In this document: positions 45,846 to 52,866 of the stretch, piece after piece | Layout: each line of letters begins with the position of its first letter | Numbering within the stretch: position 1 is the first letter of the stretch | NCBI RefSeq assembly: GCF_000987955.1 | Contig: NZ_LAZU01000053.1 | Span: forward strand, 124,001 to 188,000 | Direction: 5' to 3' | DNA from: Paenibacillus sp. DMB20 | GTDB lineage: Bacteria > Bacillota > Bacilli > Paenibacillales > Paenibacillaceae | Length of the DNA: 64,000 nt | Notes under the pieces: generated by a model | Databases searched by the model: none | What the model saw: the letters and a program-made list of their open reading frames with translations, nothing else | Told to the model about the DNA's origin: nothing | Translations under genes and position numbers: made by a program

Positions 45846-45914
45846 TATCTCGCAAGAAAACTTTCGCTAAACGCGGTCTGTCTTATGAAAAAGTACGTCG
45901 ATAGGCGTTTTTCT
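45846..45914 (+). repeat. Structured repeat R4
   Basis: TATCTCGCAAGAAAAC..., core AAACGCGGTCTGTC, then TACGTCGATAGGCGTTTTTCTA. Conserved blocks match R1-R3 while the loop between them differs. It lies ~40 bases upstream of the galU promoter. Confidence 0.65.
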
Positions 45915-45952
45915 ATTAGGCACATTGCTGCGCTAGGGAATATGTCTGCATA

Positions 45953-45980
45953 TTGTGATACAAAATGTATCATTTATCGT
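45953..45980 (+). promoter_or_regulatory. galU promoter with XRE operator
   Basis: TTGTGA (45953-45958), 16 bases, TATCGT (45975-45980), weak boxes around the perfect operator GATAC-AAAAT-GTATC (45957-45971), identical to the one before the EPS operon. Confidence 0.55.
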
Positions 45981-46090
45981 TGGTTTTATGGCAGATCTCA
46001 GACTTTGGTCGTCACGAATTGTATCATGTATTCCATAATGAATGCTGTGACAAGCCATGAAGCGGGATGAATAAGGAGGAGAAGAATGTT

Positions 46091-46984
46091 ATGTCAAAGA
46101 TCAGGAAGGCTATTATTCCCGCGGCAGGGTTAGGAACCCGTTTCCTCCCGGCAACGAAAGCGATGCCTAAAGAAATGCTGCCCATCGTAGATAAGCCAAC
46201 GATTCAATATATCGTGGAAGAGGCGGTCGCCTCCGGGATCGAGGATATTATTATCGTTACCGGGAAGGAAAAAAGAGCGATTGAGGATCATTTCGATCAT
46301 GCCTTTAAACTAGAACTCAACCTCCAACAGCGCAACAAAATGGATCTTCTTTATGAAGTACAGCGGCCCTCTCAGATGGCGGACATTCATTATATCCGGC
46401 AGAAAGAGCCCAAGGGCCTCGGTCATGCCGTTTGGTGCGCCCGCAAGTTCATCGGGGAGGAGCCGTTCGCCGTTTTGCTCGGAGACGACATTATCCGGTC
46501 GGATAAACCCTGTATACGCCAGCTTATGGACCAATATGGCTTGACCCGGAGTTCCGTCATCGGGGTTAAAGACATTCCGGCTGAAGAAGTCAGCCGTTAC
46601 GGCATTGTGGATCCTTATTCGAACGTCCCTGACAACGGCTTGATAAGGGTGCGCGGCCTAGTCGAGAAACCTCCCGTGGAGAAGGCGCCTTCTATGCTCG
46701 CTATTATGGGCAGATACATACTTACGCCCGCCATATTCGACTATCTTGAAACTGCGATGGCCGGAATCGGCGGAGAAATCCAACTGACGGATGCAATCCA
46801 GCGATTGACGGAGACGGAAAAGGTCTATGCCTGCCTATTTGATGGAACGCGATATGATGTCGGGGAAAAGCTTGGTTACATCATGACTTCCGTTGAGTTT
46901 GCATTAACGAAAGAGGAAATGCGCATACCGCTCTTATACAGTCTGGAACAGCTGATACAAGAGAACAAGCGGTTAATGCAGTAA
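46091..46984 (+). CDS. galU: UTP-glucose-1-phosphate uridylyltransferase
   Basis: 297 residues from ATG 46091 (AAGGAGGA 10 bases upstream). Nucleotidyltransferase signatures: IPAAGLGTRFLPATKAMPKEMLP, GKEKRAIEDHFDHAFKLE, KEPKGLGHAVWCA, LLGDDII and GRYILTPAIF. It makes UDP-glucose, the precursor for EPS sugars and for the UgtP-type glycolipids. First gene of an operon with the sugar transferase and LCP genes. Confidence 0.93.
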   Translation: MSKIRKAIIPAAGLGTRFLPATKAMPKEMLPIVDKPTIQYIVEEAVASGIEDIIIVTGKEKRAIEDHFDHAFKLELNLQQRNKMDLLYEVQRPSQMADIHYIRQKEPKGLGHAVWCARKFIGEEPFAVLLGDDIIRSDKPCIRQLMDQYGLTRSSVIGVKDIPAEEVSRYGIVDPYSNVPDNGLIRVRGLVEKPPVEKAPSMLAIMGRYILTPAIFDYLETAMAGIGGEIQLTDAIQRLTETEKVYACLFDGTRYDVGEKLGYIMTSVEFALTKEEMRIPLLYSLEQLIQENKRLMQ

Positions 46985-46995
46985 GGAGAGCGGTT

Positions 46996-47691
46996 ATGGC
47001 AGTGAAGTTGATGGAAACCGTCCCAATGGCCGACAGAGAGCCGGGAGAAGTCTCGGCTTCCCCGTTTGTTTTTCCGACCCTGGATAGAAAACATCCCCGG
47101 GGAAAAAGACTACTGGACCTGAGCGTGTCCATATGCCTATTGATTCTGTTTATTCCGCTGTTTACTGTGATCTACGTGCTGATTAAATGGGAGAATCCGC
47201 ACGGCGCGGTGTTTTTTTCCCAGCTGCGGGTTGGGGAGCGGGGTAGGGTATTCAAAATGTATAAGTTTCGGTCGATGGTGCCCCATGCCGAGTCGTTAAA
47301 GGAAGACATCCTGCATCTTAACGAGGTTTCGGGTGCCATGTTTAAAATGAAAAACGACCCCAGAGTAACGAAAATCGGCCGTTTTTTAAGAAAATGCAGC
47401 TTGGATGAGCTGCCCCAGCTCTGGAATGTGATGAAAGGGGACATGAGCCTGGTCGGTCCCCGGCCTCCGCTGCCCGAAGAGGTTGCGCAATATTCGCTTT
47501 ATGATCTGCAGCGTCTGTCCGTTACCCCGGGGTGCACGGGATTGTGGCAGGTCAGCGGCCGCAATAATGTCGGTTTTCGGGATATGGTGGAGCTGGATCT
47601 CCAGTATATCCGGAAGCAGTCCCTGCTTCTCGATATATGTATTTTGTTTAAGACGGTAAAGGTGATGATGGGAAGCAAGGATGCCTTTTGA
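46996..47691 (+). CDS. Undecaprenyl-phosphate sugar transferase (EPS priming enzyme)
   Basis: 231 residues, bacterial sugar transferase family (PF02397 type). One N-terminal membrane helix (LLDLSVSICLLILFIPLFTVIY), then VFKMYKFRSMVPHAE, KIGRFLRKCSLDELPQLWNVMKG, MSLVGPRPPLPEE and PGCTGLWQVSGRNN. It transfers the first sugar-1-phosphate to undecaprenyl phosphate at the inner membrane face. The sugar cannot be deduced. AAGGAGAG precedes the start. Confidence 0.9.
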   Translation: MAVKLMETVPMADREPGEVSASPFVFPTLDRKHPRGKRLLDLSVSICLLILFIPLFTVIYVLIKWENPHGAVFFSQLRVGERGRVFKMYKFRSMVPHAESLKEDILHLNEVSGAMFKMKNDPRVTKIGRFLRKCSLDELPQLWNVMKGDMSLVGPRPPLPEEVAQYSLYDLQRLSVTPGCTGLWQVSGRNNVGFRDMVELDLQYIRKQSLLLDICILFKTVKVMMGSKDAF

Positions 47692-47715
47692 GGACGCTGC
47701 AGAAGGAGAAATCGG

Positions 47716-48644
47716 ATGAAAATCAAAAAGAAAATCGCACTGTGGTTGCTTGCATTCTGCTTAACCGCGGCCGGTTTATATGTCTTTTATATGTATCAGT
47801 CCGTCAAGACGGTGGCCGAACAGATCTATGAAGCAAGGAAGCCGCTGCCCTCAGGGCCGGTACGTGTCAGCGCGGAGCCGGAGGCCAAGAGGACGAAAAT
47901 CATCAGCGAAGAGCGCCAGGATCCCTTTACCGTGCTGGTTCTGGGCGTGGATGAGCGCCAGAATGACCGGGGACGTTCGGATGTGATGATCTTTTTGGCG
48001 GTGAATCCGGCTAAAAAATCGATTTTGATGTTCAATATTCCCCGGGATACCAGAACGAATATTGTGGGCCACGGCACGGTGGATAAAATCAACCATGCAT
48101 ACGCTTCGGCGGAGTGGATATGTCCATACGTTCGGTCGAGGAATTTTTGCAAATCCCGGTGGACCATTACATCAAAGTGAACATGGAGGGATTCTCCCGA
48201 ATTATCAATTCTTTGGGCGGGGTTAAGGTTCAGAACGGGCTGGCTTTTGATTACGAGGGCCATCATTTTCCGAAAGGAGAGCTGCATTTAACCGGCGAGG
48301 AGGCGCTTGCCTATTCCCGCATGCGGTATGAAGACCCCAGGGGGGATTTGGGCCGGAATGAACGGCAGCGGGCCATTTTGAAGGAGCTTATCGACAACGC
48401 CCTGAATATATCGACGGTCTTTAAGCTTCAGTCCATTTTGGATGAGGTGGGCAGCAGCGTTAAAACGGATATTACGTTTGACGAAATGAAGATATTCATG
48501 TCGGAATACCGGACCAAGCTCGAAGGAATCGAGCAGGAAGAAATCAGAGGTTATGGAAGGAAAATAAACGGCGTATGGTATTACATGGTGGGGGAAGACG
48601 AGAAGGAGCAAATCCGTAACCGTTTGAGCACCTATATGAATTAA
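47716..48644 (+). CDS. LytR-CpsA-Psr (LCP) family protein, interrupted by a 1-base frameshift
   Basis: N-terminal membrane helix (KIALWLLAFCLTAAGLYVFY). LCP core begins TVLVLGVDERQNDRGRSDVM, ILMFNIPRDTRTNI, then after KINHAYA the family continues FGGVDMSIRSVEEFLQIPVD one frame over; a T is missing near 48105-48106. The rest includes GGVKVQNGLAFDYEG, HLTGEEALAYSRMR and RNERQRAIL. Full length would be ~309 residues. LCP enzymes transfer undecaprenyl-linked polymers to peptidoglycan, so it may anchor the EPS. Confidence 0.82.
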
Positions 48645-48649
48645 CGCAT

Positions 48650-48680
48650 TTAACCCCCTTGCCGGATGGAAGGGGGTTAA
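48650..48680. terminator. Hairpin after the LCP gene
   Basis: TTAACCCCCTT and AAGGGGGTTAA form a perfect stem around a 9-base loop. It has no T-run, so it may be a weak terminator or an RNA stabiliser between convergent genes. Confidence 0.6.
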
Positions 48681-48744
48681 TGCCGTTGATTGCGCTTTCT
48701 TAATTCACCGTGAGCCTTATCCTTGGATATCGGGTTCATGGCGA

Positions 48745-48957
48745 TTACGTGTGGTTTCTCCCGATGATGTAATCGACGGATACTTGAAACAGATCCGCGA
48801 GGCGTGTCAGGGTTATTAAATTGGGTTTTCTGCGGTCCGATTCGTAATGTGACAATGAAGCCCGGCTGATCCCGATTGCTGCCGCCAATTCTTCCTGGGT
48901 TAGACCCTTTTCCTCCCTTAGTTTGGCAATGCGATGACCATACAACGCTTTTTCCAC
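48745..48957 (-). CDS. XRE-family repressor, SinR-like (second copy, DNA-binding domain only)
   Basis: 70 residues from GTG 48957. HTH_3: HRIAKLREEKGLTQEELAAA, recognition segment GISRASLSHYESDRRKPNLIT, then LADLFQVSVDYIIGR. It lacks the C-terminal extension of the first copy, so it should dimerise differently or not bind the SinI-like peptide. It is divergent from the EPS operon, with operators at 49003-49017 and 49037-49051 between them. Confidence 0.85.
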   Translation of the reverse strand: MEKALYGHRIAKLREEKGLTQEELAAAIGISRASLSHYESDRRKPNLITLTRLADLFQVSVDYIIGRNHT

Positions 48958-48995
48958 CTCTCCAAGAATTTAGAAACAGCCACACATTTTATCGC

Positions 48996-49024
48996 TTGAC
49001 ATGATACAAAATGTATCGTAAATT
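48996..49024 (+). promoter_or_regulatory. EPS operon promoter with XRE operator in the spacer
   Basis: Consensus TTGACA (48996-49001), 17 bases, TAAATT (49019-49024). The spacer holds GATAC-AAAAT-GTATC (49003-49017). It reads into the PHP phosphatase gene at 49152. Confidence 0.75.
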
Positions 49025-49036
49025 AACGATATCGTC

Positions 49037-49051
49037 AATACAAAATGTATC
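49037..49051. promoter_or_regulatory. Second XRE operator before the EPS operon
   Basis: AATAC-AAAAT-GTATC, one mismatch to the palindrome, centred 34 bases from the first. A weaker third match, GATCG-TTATT-GTATC, is at 49086-49100. Confidence 0.6.
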
Positions 49052-49151
49052 GAAAAAAATTAAAATCAGCTGTTCGGTCTTGCTGGATCGTTATTGTATC
49101 AAGTGTTTTTAGGATTCGGCAGGCTGTGATCACATCCATAGGAGATTGATT

Positions 49152-49912
49152 ATGATTGATACGCATTGTCACATTCTTCCCGGTACGGATGACGGGCCCA
49201 AAACCGAAGAAGGCGCTTTGAAGCTGGCTCTGTCGGCCGTTGAGGAAGGGATTGAAACGGTGATAGCGACGCCGCATCATCGGGCTGGAAGGTACCGAAA
49301 CAAGTCCGCCCATATCCTCCGCCGGGTGAAGTCGTTCAACCATGTCCTTAAAAGAAAGGGAATTCCTCTAACGGTCCTTCCGGGACAGGAATACCGGTTG
49401 ACGGAGTTTTACCGCAAGGAGCATAAGCGGGGGGTTCTTCAAACCTTGGCCGGTTCCCGGTACGTTCTGATTGAACTTCCCTCCCGGGGGATTCCGGATT
49501 TTTTGCCGGAAATGCTGAATTACATGGAAAGCCAGCGGTTAAGGGTCGTGATTGCCCATCCCGAGCGGAACGCTTCCGTTATGAGCCAGCCCCGGCATGT
49601 GACCGCATGGCTGCAGAAGGGAGCGCTGCTTCAAGTAACAACTCCATCCCTGGCAGGTTTTTTCGGAGCTAAAGTGCAAGAAACGGCTTTGCGATTATGC
49701 CGGGAAGCTGGGCTCATCTTCTCGGTACCGATGCCCATGATCCGTTTCGCCGGAAATTTTTCCTGAACGAGGGCTGCAGCGTCATCAAACATCATTGCGG
49801 AACGGCTTACCTTGATGAATTACGGAAAAACGCAGAGGACCTGATCGGCGGAAGGGATATCGCTGCACGGCATTCGTCCATGCTGACCAAAACAAGTGCA
49901 GAAGGAAACTAG
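49152..49912 (+). CDS. PHP-family protein-tyrosine phosphatase (YwqE/CpsB-like), interrupted by a 1-base frameshift
   Basis: ATG 49152 with GGAGA 7 bases upstream. PHP motifs: MIDTHCHILPGTDDGP, TPHHRAGRY, GQEYRL and VIAHPERN. The frame holds to LRLCREAGL, then the C-terminal HLLGTDAHDPFRRKFFLNEG lies one frame over; a base is missing near 49714-49715. Restored length is ~253 residues. It removes phosphate from tyrosines of the partner kinase and sugar dehydrogenase, setting EPS output. First gene of the EPS operon. Confidence 0.83.
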
Positions 49913-49934
49913 AACGAACTCTGGGGGGGAACCG

Positions 49935-50684
49935 ATGGAATTCATGGCATGGATGTCAATCATCCGAAAACGGTTATGGTCGATAGCGTTAGGAGTGCTG
50001 CTCTGTTCGCTTGGTGCATGGTACTACAGCCAATATGTGATGACTCCCGTCTATGAGGCGTCCGCAACATTGATCGTCAATAAATCCAACCAGGATAACG
50101 ATGGAGGGCCTTCTCTAGACATTAACCAAATCAACTCCAATATCATGCTGATCAACTCCTATAAAGTCATATTAAGCTCCGCCTCCATCATGGATAAAGT
50201 GGTAAGCGGCAGCCCCGAATTAAACGTAACCTCGGAGGAGCTCAGGGACCGCATCGAAGTGGTAACGACCCAAAATTCGCAAATCATAGTCCTGAAAATG
50301 CGGGACGCCTCCTATGAACAGGCCAGGCGCATAGTCAATGCCATTTCAAAGGTATTCCAGCAGGAAATCCCGGAGATTATGAAGGTCGACAATATTACGA
50401 TCCTGGATGTCGCCCAGCCTCAAACGGATGCCGAACCGGTAAGTCCAAAAACGGCCCTCAATATCATACTGGCAGCGGTGGTTTCCTTGATGATCGGCAT
50501 CGGCCTGGTTCTGGCTCTGGAATATTTTGACGATACGGTCAAAACGGAAAAGGACATCGAAAAATATCTTGATCTGGCCCTTCTGGGGACAGTCGGAAAA
50601 ATGAAAAAGAAAGATTTGCGGCTTCGTTCCAAGGCTCCGACCAAAAAACAGGCAGGTGAATCCTATGCTCCGCTCAGCCAATAA
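49935..50684 (+). CDS. Wzz/CpsC-type chain-length protein and kinase adaptor
   Basis: 249 residues from ATG 49935. Two membrane helices (LWSIALGVLLCSLGAWYYS near the N-terminus and IILAAVVSLMIGIGLVLALEYF near residue ~195) flank an extracellular helical domain. The C-terminal tail is basic. It activates the tyrosine kinase encoded next, whose start lies inside this gene. Equivalent to YwqC/EpsA. Confidence 0.88.
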   Translation: MEFMAWMSIIRKRLWSIALGVLLCSLGAWYYSQYVMTPVYEASATLIVNKSNQDNDGGPSLDINQINSNIMLINSYKVILSSASIMDKVVSGSPELNVTSEELRDRIEVVTTQNSQIIVLKMRDASYEQARRIVNAISKVFQQEIPEIMKVDNITILDVAQPQTDAEPVSPKTALNIILAAVVSLMIGIGLVLALEYFDDTVKTEKDIEKYLDLALLGTVGKMKKKDLRLRSKAPTKKQAGESYAPLSQ

Positions 50685-51354
50685 ACCCAAGCTGATCATG
50701 CAGACCAACCGGAGATCCCGCATTTCGGAAGGCTACCGGAATATCCGGACCAATATCCAATTTTCGGAATGGAACGGAAGGCGCCATGTTCTGGCCGTTA
50801 CATCGACCCAGGCCGGCGAAGGCAAAACGACGACCATCAGCAACCTGGCGGTCGCTTACGCCCATGAAGGAAAGCGCGTGCTGCTGATCGATGCCGACCT
50901 GAGGAACCCGTCGCTGCAGGATATTTTCCAGAGTTCCAATAAAACGGGACTGTCGAACCTTTTGGCGAACCAATGCTCGCACGCCGAGGTGGTTCGAAAG
51001 ACGGAGATCGACCACCTGTCCCTGATTACGGCGGGGCCGATTCCTCCAAACCCGACGGAGCTTCTTTCTTCCGGAAAGCTTCGAGAGTATCTCGAAATAT
51101 GGAAGGGAAGCTACGATATTATCCTGATCGATACGTCACCGGTCATGGCGGTGGCTGACGGACTCATTGTTTCGTCGATGAGCGACGGCGTCATACTCGT
51201 GATCCAATCCGGGAAAGTAAAGCGCGAACATATTTTGAAATCAAAAGAAAGACTGGGTCACGTACAGGCGCAAATTATAGGCGTTGTGCTCAACAACAAA
51301 AAAATAAATAAAGCGGAAGCCCGGCACTACAACTACTACGGTTTACGGAGCTGA
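50665..51354 (+). CDS. CpsD/CapB-type tyrosine autokinase
   Basis: 229 residues from ATG 50665. Walker A TSTQAGEGKTTTISNLA, Walker A' VLLIDADLRNPSL, Walker B IILIDTSPVMAVADG. A short tyrosine tail, HYNYYGLRS, is the autophosphorylation site. It controls EPS assembly with the adaptor and phosphatase. Equivalent to YwqD/EpsB. Followed by the EAR RNA. Confidence 0.92.
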   Translation: MLRSANKPKLIMQTNRRSRISEGYRNIRTNIQFSEWNGRRHVLAVTSTQAGEGKTTTISNLAVAYAHEGKRVLLIDADLRNPSLQDIFQSSNKTGLSNLLANQCSHAEVVRKTEIDHLSLITAGPIPPNPTELLSSGKLREYLEIWKGSYDIILIDTSPVMAVADGLIVSSMSDGVILVIQSGKVKREHILKSKERLGHVQAQIIGVVLNNKKINKAEARHYNYYGLRS

Positions 51355-51371
51355 TTAACGGGCAAAAGAGA

Positions 51372-51545
51372 GCGTTTTGAGGTCATGTCTACTGAACCTA
51401 TATCACGGTAGGCACTCGGCCATGCTGTGGGTGCGAAAGCACCTTAGACGTTTATCGTCGGGAGTGTGGCGTGAGGCGGGGTTGAATGCCCTTTTTCTAC
51501 TTGTTTTGCGGCGATAGAAGCATGAGTTATGTTGAACGGCTGAAC
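51372..51545 (+). ncRNA. EAR (eps-associated RNA, epsC motif) candidate
   Basis: The 234-base gap between the kinase and dehydrogenase genes has no ORF but is rich in nested stems: TCACG (51403-51407) pairs with CGTGA (51470-51474); CACTC (51413-51417) with GAGTG (51462-51466); inside are GGTGC-GAAA-GCACC (51430-51443) and GACG-TTTAT-CGTC (51447-51459). The position, between the second and third core EPS genes, is that of the EAR element of Bacillales, which promotes antitermination through long EPS operons. Recognised from position and structure, not from a covariance search. Confidence 0.72.
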
Positions 51546-51588
51546 GGTATAACTGATGCTTTTAGATTAATGGAAAGTTGGGACGAAC

Positions 51589-52830
51589 ATGGCAAAAAAG
51601 GTGTGTGTTGTGGGCCTTGGATATATTGGACTTCCAACGGCCAGTTTACTTGCCGTTAAGGGATTTCAGGTACACGGCGTCGATGTGAACGAGCGCGCGG
51701 TGGAGATGATTAACCGAGGCGAGGTTCATATTTATGAGCCCGATCTGGACATCATGGTGAAAGCTGCCGTACAGAGCGGGCAGCTTCAGGTTTCCGGCGA
51801 GCCGGAAGAGGCGGATGTGTTTATTTTGGCGGTGCCGACTCCATTTCGGCAGGATCACAAGCCGGATCTCTCCTATGTTAAGCAAGCGGCGATGTCGATC
51901 GTTCCTTACTTGCAGCCCGGCAATCTCGTCGTTCTGGAATCGACCAGCCCGGTCGGCACGACGGAAAAGATAGCCGAGTGGATCGTGGAAGCAAGGGACG
52001 ATCTAAGCATCTCGGAATCACTGCATACGGCATGCAGCCGGGTTTACGTAGCCCATTGCCCGGAGCGGGTCATGCCCGGTCAAATCTTGCGGGAGCTGGT
52101 CGAGAACGACAGGATTATCGGCGGAATTGACAGCCAGTCCACGAAGCAAGCCGCAGCATTCTACAATCGGTTCGTAAGCGGCAAACTGCTTGAAACGAAT
52201 GCGAGAACAGCGGAAATGGCCAAGCTGACGGAGAATTCTTTCCGGGATGTGAATATCGCTTTTGCGAACGAGCTTTCCTTCATTTGCGACCATTTGAACA
52301 TCAACGTATGGGAGCTCATCCGGCTGGCAAACCATCATCCGAGGGTTCAAATTTTGCAGCCGGGCCCCGGCGTGGGGGGACACTGCATTGCCGTTGATCC
52401 CTGGTTCCTGGTGGATGCGGCCCCGGAGCAGTCGAAGCTGATACATACGGCCAGAATCGTGAACGATTTCAAGCCCGGATATGTGGTCGACCGGGTGGCG
52501 GAGAGAGCGGGGCGGTTTAAAGAACCGATCATTGCCTGCCTGGGGCTGTCGTTTAAGGCCAATATAGACGATCTTCGGGAAAGCCCATCCGTTGAAATCG
52601 TCGAGCATTTATCGAGATTGCAGGTAGGAAGAGTCAACATTGCCGAACCGCACATCCAAGTCCTGCCGGAATCCCTTCAACTGGAGCATGTGGCTTTAAT
52701 GACGACAGAGGAAGCCATCCGTCAATCCGACATCGTGCTGCTGCTCGTAAACCATGATGTATTTCAGGATATTGACCGCAACCTGCTGAAAGAGAAAATC
52801 GTCATTGATACACGCGGCTTCTTTAACTGA
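51589..52830 (+). CDS. wecC: UDP-N-acetyl-D-mannosamine dehydrogenase-type enzyme
   Basis: 413 residues. NAD site CVVGLGYIGLPTASLLA; ILAVPTPF; LVVLESTSPVGTTEKI; catalytic cysteine in QPGPGVGGHCIAVDPWFL, whose HCIAVDPWF form is typical of WecC; LGLSFKANIDDLRESP. It would oxidise UDP-ManNAc to UDP-ManNAcA. The epimerase WecB is not in the window. A related UDP-hexose dehydrogenase cannot be excluded. Confidence 0.82.
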   Translation: MAKKVCVVGLGYIGLPTASLLAVKGFQVHGVDVNERAVEMINRGEVHIYEPDLDIMVKAAVQSGQLQVSGEPEEADVFILAVPTPFRQDHKPDLSYVKQAAMSIVPYLQPGNLVVLESTSPVGTTEKIAEWIVEARDDLSISESLHTACSRVYVAHCPERVMPGQILRELVENDRIIGGIDSQSTKQAAAFYNRFVSGKLLETNARTAEMAKLTENSFRDVNIAFANELSFICDHLNINVWELIRLANHHPRVQILQPGPGVGGHCIAVDPWFLVDAAPEQSKLIHTARIVNDFKPGYVVDRVAERAGRFKEPIIACLGLSFKANIDDLRESPSVEIVEHLSRLQVGRVNIAEPHIQVLPESLQLEHVALMTTEEAIRQSDIVLLLVNHDVFQDIDRNLLKEKIVIDTRGFFN

Positions 52831-52866
52831 AAATCCCGTGGATCACCCCTTGGAGTGTGAGTCGTC

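Larger units (their letters stand above)
45704..46090. other. galU leader region
   Basis: About 390 bases containing repeat R4 (45846-45914) and an XRE operator with a promoter (45953-45980). A degenerate second operator, GTCAC-GAATT-GTATC, is at 46011-46025. Short hairpin-like CTGGCGCCTCC...GGATGGCGCCGG near 45765-45800 may terminate the PilZ-like gene. Confidence 0.5.
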
